NCBI RefSeq assembly: GCF_010548275.1
Contig: NZ_JAAGLT010000035.1
Location: forward strand, 1 to 64,000
DNA from: Streptomyces sp. SID12488
GTDB taxonomy: Bacteria; Actinomycetota; Actinomycetes; Streptomycetales; Streptomycetaceae
Length of the DNA: 64,000 nucleotides
Direction: 5' to 3'
The translations under genes were made by a program, and so were the position numbers. Below, piece by piece: positions 42,454-50,977 of this stretch. Position 1 is the first letter of the stretch. The number at the start of each line of letters is the position of its first letter. Under the pieces are notes generated by a model. The model saw nothing but the letters and a program-made list of their open reading frames with translations, ran no database searches and was not told the origin of the DNA.

Positions 42454-43104
42454 ATGGCGAGGCAGTTACGCGCCGAGCAGACCCGCGCGACGATCATCAC
42501 GGCCGCGGCCGACCTGTTCGACCGCCACGGATACGAAGCGACCAGCCTGAGCGACATAGTCGAGCACGCCCATGTCACCAAGGGCGCCCTCTACTTCCAC
42601 TTCGCGGCGAAGGAGGACCTGGCCCACGCCATCCTGGAGATCCAGTCCAGGACCTCCCGGCGGATGGCCAGAGACATCGACGGCCGCGGCTACTCCTCGC
42701 TCGAAACGCTGATCCGCGTCACGTTCGGGATCACGAGGATGGCCGTCGAGGGTCCGATCGCCAGGGCGGGGCTGCGCCTGGCCGCCGGTGATGTCACCGT
42801 ACGGCCGCCGCTGAGACACCCGTTCCGCGAGTGGTCGGAGATGGCCTCCGGGAAACTCCTCGGCGCGGTCAAGGAGTCCGACGTGCACCCGGACGTCGAT
42901 GTCGACGCGATGGCGCAGTCCCTCGTCAGCTTCTTCGTCGGCAGCCGTATGGTCAGCCGGGCGGTGGAGCCGGTGGGACGCCAGCCCCGCCGGACGGCGG
43001 ACATGTGGCGGCTCACCATCCGGGCGCTGGTGCCCACACCCAGGCGGGCACGGTACCTGGGTCTGGTCGCGCAGTTGGAGCGGGAGATACGGGCGGTGGC
43101 CTGA
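42454..43104 (+). CDS. Second ArpA/ScbR2-like TetR-family regulator (pseudo-receptor type)
   Basis: 216 residues. HTH region LFDRHGYEATSLSDIVEHAH then VTKGALYFHFAAKEDLAHAI, again the butyrolactone-receptor subfamily. It lacks the N-terminal consensus of true ScbR receptors and resembles ScbR2/JadR2/BarB-type pseudo-receptors that bind antibiotics rather than butyrolactones (inference). The fifth codon is TTA (42466-42468), so translation should depend on bldA. ATG 42454 has GGAGG about ten bases upstream; an in-frame GTG at 42445 is an alternative. Co-directional with the afsA-like gene, 71-base gap. Confidence 0.88.
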   Translation: MARQLRAEQTRATIITAAADLFDRHGYEATSLSDIVEHAHVTKGALYFHFAAKEDLAHAILEIQSRTSRRMARDIDGRGYSSLETLIRVTFGITRMAVEGPIARAGLRLAAGDVTVRPPLRHPFREWSEMASGKLLGAVKESDVHPDVDVDAMAQSLVSFFVGSRMVSRAVEPVGRQPRRTADMWRLTIRALVPTPRRARYLGLVAQLEREIRAVA

Positions 43105-43207
43105 GACGGGCGGGGCGGGCCGTCTGATCCGGTGGGGTCCCGGGCTGTTCCGCCTTCACCCGATGACGTCCGGGGCCGCGCGTTTCGCGGACGGTACCGT
43201 GAGGCGC

Positions 43208-44413
43208 ATGCCTGCCTCCGACTCCGTGTCCCCGCCCGTGATCCTCAGCAACGAGCCGGGCTCGTTCCCCTGGAGCGTGCTGGCCGAACGGCATCCCGCG
43301 CTCATCCAGAAGGTGCGGGACGCCTTCCCGTACGGCCCGGAGCAGCACCGCGCGCTCGACGCACTCCTCAAGAACTGCGCCGAGGGCGTCGTCGAACCGC
43401 TCCCCGCCGGCGCCGAAGACCGGGAGCAGTGGGAGGACTGGGGCACCCGGGAGTACGCGGGCCGGTCCTGGTTCGATGTGCCGTGGCTGTGGGCGGAAGG
43501 GTACTTCTACCGCCAACTCCTCGAAGCGGTCGGGTACTTCGGGGGCGGCGGAAGCGGTGTGGGTGAGGGTGCCTGGCGGGGGATCGACCCCTTCCGCCCT
43601 TTCAAGCTCGCCGAACTGGACGCTCCCGAGACCGACGAGGAGCTGGCCGCGCTCGACGACCTGGTGGGCGGGCCGGAGGAGGAGCAGGCGCGCGCCCTGC
43701 TCCACGGGTCGCTGTGGGGCAACCGGGCCGACCTCGGCTTCCGGCTCTCCGGCGCGGACGAGGGAGGGGAGGCGGCAGGACTCGTCGCCGACGACAGCGA
43801 GGCCCTCTGGTCGCTGCTCCGGCCTGCCCGACCCGGAGGCGGCACGGTGTGTCTGGTCGCGGACAACGCGGGCCGGGAACTCGTACCCGACCTGCTGCTC
43901 CTGGACCATCTGCTGACCCGGGGGTACGCCGAACGAGCCGTCCTGCACGTGAAACCGCACCCGTACTTCGTCTCCGACGCGACCACCGCCGACGTGGTCG
44001 ACGCCCTGCGCCGGCTGATCCGGGCGCCGGGGGCCGCCGCAGCGTACGGCCGCCGCCTCTGGTCCGCGCTGGCCGAGGGCCGTCTCGCCGTACGCGCCCA
44101 CCCCTTCTCCTGCGCACCGCTCCCGTACACGGCGATGCCCGGCGGCCTTCGCGAGGACTTCGCCTCGGCCACGGTCACCCTGATGAAGGGCGACCTGAAC
44201 TACCGTCGCCTCGTAGGTGACCGCCTCAGGCCCCCCACCACGCCGTTCGCGGACGTCACCGCCTACTTCCCCGGCCCGGTGGCCGCCCTGCGCACGCTGA
44301 AGTCGGACGTGATCGTCGGCCTCGATGCCCGTACCGAGTCGGCGCTCGTCGCCGCGGAGGGGCAGCGCTGGCGGACGAGCGGCACGCGTGCGGTGATTCA
44401 GGTGTCGGCGTAG
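43208..44413 (+). CDS. DUF89 damage-control phosphatase (ARMT1-like)
   Basis: 401 residues. DUF89 landmarks are the metal-binding VADNAGRELVPDLLLLDHLL (Asp-Asn), HVKPHPYFVSDAT, and TLMKGDLNYRRLVGD, the last being the hallmark of subfamily III (human ARMT1, yeast YMR027W). These enzymes dephosphorylate damaged sugar phosphates such as fructose 1-phosphate. No signal peptide. ATG 43208 has GAGG only three bases before it, so an upstream start (for example ATG 43162) is not excluded. Stands between the butyrolactone locus and geoA without clear link. Confidence 0.9.
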   Translation: MPASDSVSPPVILSNEPGSFPWSVLAERHPALIQKVRDAFPYGPEQHRALDALLKNCAEGVVEPLPAGAEDREQWEDWGTREYAGRSWFDVPWLWAEGYFYRQLLEAVGYFGGGGSGVGEGAWRGIDPFRPFKLAELDAPETDEELAALDDLVGGPEEEQARALLHGSLWGNRADLGFRLSGADEGGEAAGLVADDSEALWSLLRPARPGGGTVCLVADNAGRELVPDLLLLDHLLTRGYAERAVLHVKPHPYFVSDATTADVVDALRRLIRAPGAAAAYGRRLWSALAEGRLAVRAHPFSCAPLPYTAMPGGLREDFASATVTLMKGDLNYRRLVGDRLRPPTTPFADVTAYFPGPVAALRTLKSDVIVGLDARTESALVAAEGQRWRTSGTRAVIQVSA

Positions 44414-44566
44414 GCGTAGGCGTCGTTGGAGTGCTCGCAGTGCTCGCATGTCGAGTGAACTCACAACGCCCGTCCGGAATCCCGGAATCGGTCCTGATTC
44501 ACGCGATGGTGTGATCATGTCCTGCCCCGTGGATGGCAGGTCCGGGGCACGGGTAGGGCCCCGCCC

Positions 44567-46720
44567 ATGACACAGCCGTTCGTACTCCCGCACTTCTACA
44601 TGCCGTATCCCGCGAGGCTGAACCCGCATCTGGACGAGGCGCGCGCCCATTCGACCGTCTGGGCACGGGAGATGGGAATGCTGGAGGGCTCAGGCGTCTG
44701 GGAGCAGTCCGACCTCGACGCGCACGACTACGGATTGTTGTGCGCGTACACGCACCCCGACTGCGACGGACCCGCCCTCTCGCTCATCACCGACTGGTAC
44801 GTGTGGGTGTTCTTCTTCGACGACCACTTCCTGGAGGTCTTCAAGCGCAGCCAGGACCGCGACGGTGGCAAGGCCTATCTGGACCGGCTGCCCCTGTTCA
44901 TGCCGCTCGACCTCTCGACTCCCGTACCCGCGCCGCAGAATCCGGTGGAGGCGGGCCTCGCCGATCTGTGGGCACGCACGGTTCCGGCGATGTCCGTGGA
45001 CTGGCGCAGGCGGTTCGCGGTCGCCACCGAGCATCTGCTGAACGAGTCGATGTGGGAACTGTCCAACATCAACGAGGGACGGGTCTCCAACCCCGTCGAG
45101 TACATCGAGATGCGCCGCAAGGTCGGCGGCGCGCCCTGGTCGGCGGGGCTCGTGGAGTACGCGACCGCCGAAGTGCCCGCGTCCGTAGCCGAGTCGAGGC
45201 CGCTCAGGGTGCTGATGGAGACCTTCTCCGACGGCGTCCACCTGCGCAACGACCTGTTCTCCTACCAGCGGGAGGTCGAGGACGAGGGCGAGCTCAGCAA
45301 CGGCGTGCTCGTCCTGGAGACCTTCTTCGGGTGCTCGACCCAGGAGGCCGCCGACACCGTCAACGACATCCTCACCTCACGGCTCCACCAGTTCGAGCAC
45401 ACCGCGCTCACCGAAGTGCCCGCGGTGGCCCTGGACAAGGGCCTCACGCCGGACCAGGTCGCCGCGGTGGCCGCGTACACGCGCGGGCTGCAGGACTGGC
45501 AGTCCGGCGGCCACGAGTGGCACCTGCGTTCCAGCCGGTACATGAACGAAGGGGCCCTGGAGGAGTCGCGGCCGTTCGGAGTCGGCGGTTTCGGCACGTC
45601 CGCCGCCAACATCGGCGCACTCCTGGCCTCGGCCGGTGCCGAACGCCTGCGCGCCTACACGCACGTGCCCTACCAGAAGGTCGGCCCGTCCCTGCTGCCC
45701 GATTTCTACATGCCGTTCGGGCTCACTCTGAGCCCGCACCTGGACGGCGCCCGGTCCCGTCTCGTCGACTGGTCGCACGGCATGGGCATCCTCCAGGAGG
45801 GCGTCTGGGACGAGGACAAGCTCGCGGCGGCCGACCTGCCGCTGTGCGCGGCCGGCATCCACCCGGACGCGACGGCCGACGCCCTCGACCTCAGCTCCGC
45901 CTGGCTGGCCTGGGGCACCTACGGCGACGACTACTACCCCCTCGTCTTCGGCCATCGCCGTGACCTGGTGGCGGCCCGTCTGTGCACCGAGCGCCTCTCC
46001 GCCTGCATGCCCATCGAGGGCGACGGGTTCCCCGTGCCGGTCAACGGCATGGAACGCGGCCTGATCGACCTGTGGCGGCGTACCACGGTCGGGATGACCG
46101 CCGACCAGCGGCGCACGTTCCGTGCCGCGGTGGACGTGATGACCGAGAGCTGGGTGTGGGAACTGTCCAACCAGATCCAGAACCGTGTCCCCGACCCGAT
46201 CGACTACCTGGAGATGCGGCGCGCCACCTTCGGCGCCGACCTCACCATGAGCCTGTGCCGGATCGGCCACGGCCGGGCGGTCCCTCCGGAGGTCTACCGC
46301 AGCGGCCCCGTCCGGTCGCTGGAGAACGCGGCCGTCGACTACGCGTGCCTGATCAACGACGTGTTCTCCTACCAGAAGGAGATCGAGTACGAGGGCGAGA
46401 TCCACAACGGCATCCTCGTCGTCCAGAACTTCTTCGGCTGCGACTATCCGACCGCGCTCGGCATCATCCACGATCTGATGACCCAGCGCATGCAGCAGTT
46501 CGAGCATGTCGCCGCCCATGAATTCCCCGTCCTGTACGAGGACTTCAAGCTCACGGAGGAGGCACGCGCGACCATGGACGGCTATGTGGCCGAACTGCGG
46601 AACTGGCTGGCCGGCATCCTGAACTGGCACCGGGAGGTCCCCCGCTACCAGTCCGACCACCTGGCCGCCAGGTCCCACGGCTTCCTGCCGGACCGCAGCT
46701 CGCCACTGCCGATCGGCTGA
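44567..46720 (+). CDS. geoA: Geosmin synthase (germacradienol/geosmin synthase)
   Basis: 717 residues, two fused terpene synthase domains. The N-terminal half has the Asp-rich motif DDHFLE (residues 85-90) and NDLFSYQRE near residue 230. It cyclises farnesyl diphosphate to germacradienol. The C-terminal half has DDYYPLV and NDVFSYQKE and converts germacradienol to geosmin. Overall sequence agrees closely with recalled S. coelicolor SCO6073 (MGMLEGSGVWEQSDL, NQIQNRVPDPIDYLEMRRAT). The ribosome site is weak. It ends 16 bases before a decayed gene on the other strand. Confidence 0.97.
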   Translation: MTQPFVLPHFYMPYPARLNPHLDEARAHSTVWAREMGMLEGSGVWEQSDLDAHDYGLLCAYTHPDCDGPALSLITDWYVWVFFFDDHFLEVFKRSQDRDGGKAYLDRLPLFMPLDLSTPVPAPQNPVEAGLADLWARTVPAMSVDWRRRFAVATEHLLNESMWELSNINEGRVSNPVEYIEMRRKVGGAPWSAGLVEYATAEVPASVAESRPLRVLMETFSDGVHLRNDLFSYQREVEDEGELSNGVLVLETFFGCSTQEAADTVNDILTSRLHQFEHTALTEVPAVALDKGLTPDQVAAVAAYTRGLQDWQSGGHEWHLRSSRYMNEGALEESRPFGVGGFGTSAANIGALLASAGAERLRAYTHVPYQKVGPSLLPDFYMPFGLTLSPHLDGARSRLVDWSHGMGILQEGVWDEDKLAAADLPLCAAGIHPDATADALDLSSAWLAWGTYGDDYYPLVFGHRRDLVAARLCTERLSACMPIEGDGFPVPVNGMERGLIDLWRRTTVGMTADQRRTFRAAVDVMTESWVWELSNQIQNRVPDPIDYLEMRRATFGADLTMSLCRIGHGRAVPPEVYRSGPVRSLENAAVDYACLINDVFSYQKEIEYEGEIHNGILVVQNFFGCDYPTALGIIHDLMTQRMQQFEHVAAHEFPVLYEDFKLTEEARATMDGYVAELRNWLAGILNWHREVPRYQSDHLAARSHGFLPDRSSPLPIG

Positions 46721-46744
46721 GGGCTCCCTGGCCGCTGGTTCGCG

Positions 46745-47143
46745 TTCGGCCGACGATCTCCAGTCGTTGTCCGTCGGCCGAGGTCGCGGGCCCGCTCCGT
46801 CGCCTCCCCGGCGAGCTTCCCGTACGCCCGCGGCGGCGTTCCCGGAGAGCTCGCCGAGTGCCGAGTGCCGCGTAGGCGGAGGCCGGCAGGGCGCGGGCCT
46901 CCGCCAGGAGGTCCGCGCCCTGCCGGCGCGCGGGTCAGGGCGCAGCACTCCTCGGCGATGGAGCGGCTGGGGTTCCTCCCGTGCCAGAGCCGCAGGGAGG
47001 TGTCCCCGGGGTCGGCCGGCGTGACGCGCAGGGTCGCCCCCGTGGCTGTGGCTGGCCTGCGGCAGCAGGCCCAGCTTCCGTTCGAGGCGAGCCTGCGTCG
47101 GACGGGCCGACAACCGGGCCCGGACCGTGTTGTGGCTACCCAT
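46745..47143 (-). pseudogene. Decayed gene of unknown family with several frameshifts
   Basis: Reading the minus strand from ATG 47143: MGSHNTVRARLSARPTQARL and QASHSH in one frame. After one extra G in a five-G run, TLRVTPADPGDTSLRLWHGR and RSIAEECCALTRAP follow in the next. After another single-base insertion comes ADLLAEARALPASAYAALG. A 7-bp tandem duplication (CCGAGTG twice, 46854-46867) shifts it again, and AYGKLAGEATERARDLG needs yet another change. Each segment has strong G/C third positions, which supports former coding. No homologue recalled. The last part runs towards the geoA stop. Confidence 0.45.
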
Positions 47144-47224
47144 GTCCGACCCCGCGTCAGTCTCACTCGTTCGTGGCTCGTGGTGCGCCCGTGCGCCGGG
47201 TAGAGCACCTGGCGGAGGCGAACC

Positions 47225-47878
47225 ATGGAACAGACTGCGCTGCGTCCCAAGCCGATGCCCGGTCAGGAACCGGCCGGCGGCACCACATCCCGCCCGACCC
47301 GGCGCCCGCATGCCGCGCGCCGACGCGGCCGACGGCTGACGACCCTTCTGCTGGGCCTGTTCATCGGGACCGTCCTGGTTCTCGCGGGCGTCGGGCTCGG
47401 CACGCTCGGCACCACGGTGATCGGCATGGGCAAGCTCGCGGACCTACGGCGTCAGGCGGGAGACGGCGGGCAGAAGGGGTGGCCGGGGGAGGGGGCAAGT
47501 GCGCGGGGCGGCGCGGCCGCAGGGGCCGGTTCCCCTACCCGGTCCGCTTCCGGGGCGGGCCCTTCCAGGTCGCCGTCGGGCAGTGCGAGCTCGGCCCCCT
47601 CGCCCTCGGCCGTGACCGCGACGCTCGGGGTCGAGGCCGTGGACGCCGAGAAGGCGGGAGCCCTGCTCGTCGGCGTCCATGTGCCGGGCCCGGGCTACAC
47701 CGCGGGCCTCGTTCGGGGCGACGTACTCCTCGCGTTCGGCGGGAACAGGATCGACTCGGCCTCCGATCTCGCCCGTGTGGTCGCCCACGCCCGCCCGGGT
47801 TCGGAGATCACCCTCACGGTCATGCATCGCAGCGGCGGCTACCAGCAACTGGTGGCGACTCCGGGCGTCGTCACCTGA
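47225..47878 (+). CDS. Membrane-anchored PDZ-domain protein
   Basis: 217 residues. Basic N-terminus (RRPHAARRRGRRL), one membrane helix (LTTLLLGLFIGTVLVLAGVG), a Gly/Ser/Ala-rich linker, and a PDZ domain from about residue 133: TLGVEAVDAEKAGALLVGVH, AGLVRGDVLLAFGGNRIDSA, ITLTVMHRSG. There is no protease domain, so it is a stand-alone PDZ protein that may bind peptides or help another membrane protein. ATG 47225 has GGAGG six bases upstream. Confidence 0.88.
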   Translation: MEQTALRPKPMPGQEPAGGTTSRPTRRPHAARRRGRRLTTLLLGLFIGTVLVLAGVGLGTLGTTVIGMGKLADLRRQAGDGGQKGWPGEGASARGGAAAGAGSPTRSASGAGPSRSPSGSASSAPSPSAVTATLGVEAVDAEKAGALLVGVHVPGPGYTAGLVRGDVLLAFGGNRIDSASDLARVVAHARPGSEITLTVMHRSGGYQQLVATPGVVT

Positions 47879-47895
47879 CCGCCTCGCCCTCCCGC

Positions 47896-48651
47896 TTACA
47901 CGACCACCCTGAAGTGGCTGGTCAGCCGCCCGGTGTCGTCCAGTACGTGAAAGGCGAGACCGACCGGCGCGTCCCGGTCCGCGGCCTCCTCGCCCTCCCA
48001 GGGCAGCCGGAGGGTCCAGGTCACCCCCGGGCCGACGAGCAGCGGGCGGCCGGCGAAGACCGTGACGGCCGGTGTGTGCGCGTGACCGGTGATGAGCCCG
48101 GCGATCTGGGGCCGGCGCTCCATCAGGGCGGCCAGTCGGCCGGGTCGGTCCAGCCGGTGGGCGTCCGGCAGGGGATGGTGCAGGGTGACGGGCGGATGGT
48201 GGAAGGCGAGCAGTGCCGGGACACCGTCGTCCAGTTCGTCGAGCGTTCCGTCGATCCAGTCGTACGTCTCGTCGTCGAGGGAGCCTTCGTCGCTGCCCGG
48301 CACACTGGAGTCGCACATCAGGACGGCGGCGTCGTCGAAGACGTGCGCGCTGTTGACCGGCCCCTCGGCGGCGGGCAGTCCGAGCAGCGCCTTGCGGTAG
48401 GGGGCGCGGCTGTCGTGGTTGCCAGGGCAGGTGAGTACCGGGAAGGGCGCGTCACCGGTGCGCAGCCCGAAAATGCCTGCCGCCTCCTCGTACTCGGCCT
48501 CTGTGCCGTGGTCCGCGATGTCCCCGGTCACCAGCAGGGCGTCCAGGCGCCCCGGTAGCTCCCACAGCCGGTCGCGCACCTGTTCGGCGCGCGCCGTCGA
48601 CCGCGCGGTTCCGTCGAGGTGCAGATCGCTGATGTGGGCGAGTACGAGCAT
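47896..48651 (-). CDS. Metallophosphoesterase (CpdA-like 3',5'-cyclic nucleotide phosphodiesterase family)
   Basis: 251 residues. All calcineurin-type motifs are seen: DLHL (from HISDLHLDG), GDIADHG, GNHDSR, HHP (AFHHPPVT) and GHAHTP. The set DxH, GDxxD, GNHD, H, GHxH matches class III phosphodiesterases. No signal peptide. ATG 48651 has GGAAGG just upstream. A rare AT-rich palindrome lies 30-50 bases upstream (48681-48702). Actual substrate is uncertain; cAMP is one option. Confidence 0.92.
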   Translation of the reverse strand: MLVLAHISDLHLDGTARSTARAEQVRDRLWELPGRLDALLVTGDIADHGTEAEYEEAAGIFGLRTGDAPFPVLTCPGNHDSRAPYRKALLGLPAAEGPVNSAHVFDDAAVLMCDSSVPGSDEGSLDDETYDWIDGTLDELDDGVPALLAFHHPPVTLHHPLPDAHRLDRPGRLAALMERRPQIAGLITGHAHTPAVTVFAGRPLLVGPGVTWTLRLPWEGEEAADRDAPVGLAFHVLDDTGRLTSHFRVVV

Positions 48652-48680
48652 GACCTTCCGCCTCCCTTAATGGTTCGGGT

Positions 48681-48702
48681 AGATCTAAGCATTAGATCTA
48701 AT
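48681..48702. promoter_or_regulatory. AT-rich palindrome ATTAGATCTAAT upstream of the phosphoesterase
   Basis: ATTAGATCTAAT (48691-48702) is a perfect 12-bp palindrome, and AGATCTAA (48681-48688) pairs with TTAGATCT (48692-48699), so two overlapping dyads share the site. It is a low-GC island in this genome and resembles MarR/PadR-type operators. It lies between the phosphoesterase start (48651, minus) and the M24 gene (48842, plus). No regulator gene is adjacent. Confidence 0.55.
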
Positions 48703-48841
48703 GGTTACTCAACTCCCATCCGTTAGTTGAACGGGTCGGGGCAGGTGACACAGGTGCCGGGGGCCGTCAATCGGCTCGCGCCGTCCCGTGCATCCGGGCA
48801 GGATGCTGCCCGTAACCCCTGGCTCTTCCACGGAGGTCCGG

Positions 48842-49969
48842 ATGACCGGCAGTACGCCCGCGCCCTTCACCGCCGCCGACTACCGGGCCCGGATGCGGCG
48901 CGCCGCACGCGCGGCCGAGGACGCGGGGCTCTCCGGGCTCCTGGTGGCGCCGGGACCCGATCTCGTCTGGCTCACCGGCTACGCGCCCACCGCGGTCACC
49001 GAACGCCTCACCCTGCTGGTCCTGGCCGCCGGACAGGACCCGGTCCTCGTGGTCCCCGCCCTGGAGGCCCCGGACGCGGCGCACGCGGCGGGCGCGCCCG
49101 CCCTGACTCTGCGCGACTGGACCGACGGCAAGGACCCGTACGCGGCCACCGCGGGCCTCCTCGACGCGGCAGGCCGCTTCGGGGTCAGCGACAACACGTG
49201 GGCGCTGCACCTGCTGGCACTCCAGCAGGCGCTGCCCCGCAGCTCGTACGTCTCCCTCACCGACGGGCTGCCGATGCTGCGCGCGGTGAAGGACGCGGCG
49301 GAACTGGCACGCCTGGCAGCCGCGGGCGCGGCTGCCGACGCAACGTACGAGGAGATCCGGAAGGTTCCCTTCCGCGGTCGCCGGGAGAGCGACGTCGCGG
49401 GTGACCTGGCCGATCTGCTGCGGCGGTTCGGGCACTCCCAGGTCGACTTCACGATCGTCGCCTCCGGCCCCAACGGCGCCAATCCGCACCACGAGGCCGG
49501 CGACCGCGTCATCGAGCACGGTGACATGGTCGTCCTCGACTTCGGCGGGCTTCTGCACGGCTACGGTTCCGACACCTCCCGCACGGTCCACGTCGGCGAA
49601 CCGGACGCCGAACAGCGCAGGGTCCACGACATCGTGCGCGAGGCCCAGGAAGCGGGCTTCCGGGCCGTGCGACCCGGCGCGGCGTGTCAGGACGTCGACC
49701 GGGCGGCCCGCGCGGTCATCACCGAGGCCGGGTACGGCGAGTACTTCATCCACCGCACCGGCCACGGCATCGGCGTCACCACACACGAGCCGCCGTACAT
49801 GATCGAGGGCGAGGAACGGCCCCTCGTACCCGGCATGTGCTTCTCCGTGGAGCCCGGCGTCTACCTGCCCGGACGCTTCGGCGTACGCATCGAGGACATC
49901 GTCACGGTCACCGCCGACGGCGGTCGGCGCCTCAACAACACGACTCGCGAGATGGTCACAGTGGACTGA
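48842..49969 (+). CDS. M24-family Xaa-Pro aminopeptidase-like protein
   Basis: 375 residues with a creatinase N-domain and a pita-bread C-domain. The five metal ligands are visible: Asp in VLDFGG, Asp in YGSDTSRT, His in TGHGIGVTTHE, Glu in FSVEPGVYLPG and Glu in VRIEDIVTV. Therefore probably an active dinuclear metallopeptidase cleaving Xaa-Pro bonds. ATG 48842 has GGAGG five bases before it; the open frame extends 18 codons without support. Cytosolic. Confidence 0.93.
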   Translation: MTGSTPAPFTAADYRARMRRAARAAEDAGLSGLLVAPGPDLVWLTGYAPTAVTERLTLLVLAAGQDPVLVVPALEAPDAAHAAGAPALTLRDWTDGKDPYAATAGLLDAAGRFGVSDNTWALHLLALQQALPRSSYVSLTDGLPMLRAVKDAAELARLAAAGAAADATYEEIRKVPFRGRRESDVAGDLADLLRRFGHSQVDFTIVASGPNGANPHHEAGDRVIEHGDMVVLDFGGLLHGYGSDTSRTVHVGEPDAEQRRVHDIVREAQEAGFRAVRPGAACQDVDRAARAVITEAGYGEYFIHRTGHGIGVTTHEPPYMIEGEERPLVPGMCFSVEPGVYLPGRFGVRIEDIVTVTADGGRRLNNTTREMVTVD

Positions 49970-50023
49970 CCCCACGCCAGGAGCCCACCCCCGCCCTCAC
50001 CCCCGGACGACAGCGGCGCGACC

Positions 50024-50962
50024 ATGACCCAGGTACCGACACCCACCGCGGACATCGTCCGCCGACTGGTCCGTTCCCTGCTCGCGGGCGGCGCCGTCGG
50101 CACGGGCGGTCCCGACGTCCGGCCCGCCGACGTGGGTGGCGAGCACTCCACCTGGTGGGTCGGCTCCCGGCACGTACTGCGCCTGGCCCCCGACCGGGAG
50201 ACGTCCGCGCGACTGCGCCGCGAACCGCGTCTGCGCGACCTCGTACGCCCGCACGTCGGCGTCGCCGTCCCCGCCGGAGTGGCGCACGGCGAGTGGGCCG
50301 ACGGACTGGCCTACACGCTGGACACCAGGCTGCCCGGCGGCTCGGCCGAGGAACACGACGTCTCCGCCGTCGGCGAGGCCGACCTGGCCGCACTGCTCAC
50401 AGGGCTCCGCGAGGTGCCCGTACGCCAGGCCGAGACGCTCGGGGTGCCGCGGGTCGGGCCACGCTCCCTGGAGGCGCTGCGCCGGGCCGCCGAAGGCGCG
50501 GCCGAACGCCTCGCCGCGGCCGACGAGTTCGACCCGGCGCGGCTCCACCAGCTGACCCCGTCCGCCACCGCACAGCTCGCCGCGCAGGCCGGTACGGCGG
50601 TCCTCGTCCACCACGACCTCAAGGGCGAGCACCTCGTGGTGAGCCCCGACGGGCGGGTGCGCGGTGTCCTCGACTGGACCCACGCGGTCGTCGGCGACCC
50701 GGCCGAGGACATCGCCGGTCTCGCCCTCGCGGTCGGCTCGCCCGCCGCCGTACGGGCCGCCACCCTCGCCGGGTACGCGGCCCGCCCCTGTCTGCGCGGC
50801 CTGTGGCTCGCCCGCTGCGACACGGTCGTCCGGCTCGCCGGGAGCCTCGCCGGCCGCGACGCAGGCCCGCCGCCGCTCCTCAGGGTCCAACTGCGGCGCG
50901 CGTGGGAGGCGATCCTGCTGGAACGGGTCACCGAGCTGCGGGAGGAGGACGAGGAGGGGTAG
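50024..50962 (+). CDS. Phosphotransferase family protein (aminoglycoside phosphotransferase-like)
   Basis: 312 residues. Kinase-like fold. HVLRLAPDRETSARLRREPR covers the ATP-binding lysine/arginine and Glu region. The catalytic loop VLVHHDLKGEHLVV contains the HD-x-K/H-x-x-N-like signature, and RGVLDWTHAVVGDPAEDIAG contains the metal Asp-Trp motif. It is 55 bases after the M24 gene and probably on the same mRNA. Widespread Streptomyces group whose natural substrates are small hydroxyl metabolites; resistance function should not be assumed. Confidence 0.85.
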   Translation: MTQVPTPTADIVRRLVRSLLAGGAVGTGGPDVRPADVGGEHSTWWVGSRHVLRLAPDRETSARLRREPRLRDLVRPHVGVAVPAGVAHGEWADGLAYTLDTRLPGGSAEEHDVSAVGEADLAALLTGLREVPVRQAETLGVPRVGPRSLEALRRAAEGAAERLAAADEFDPARLHQLTPSATAQLAAQAGTAVLVHHDLKGEHLVVSPDGRVRGVLDWTHAVVGDPAEDIAGLALAVGSPAAVRAATLAGYAARPCLRGLWLARCDTVVRLAGSLAGRDAGPPPLLRVQLRRAWEAILLERVTELREEDEEG

Positions 50963-50977
50963 GTCCCGCCCCCGTGC

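Noticed and set aside
40000..47000. Butyrolactone locus plus geoA as one biosynthetic gene cluster
   Set aside because: geoA is a core gene of nearly all Streptomyces and no tailoring, transport or scaffold genes connect it with the regulatory genes.
45377..47311. Long minus-strand frame over geoA
   Set aside because: Mostly antisense to geoA. Only its far end coincides with the decayed gene reported at 46745-47143.
50024..50962. Antibiotic resistance kinase
   Set aside because: The fold motifs only support the broad phosphotransferase family; nothing links it to an aminoglycoside.
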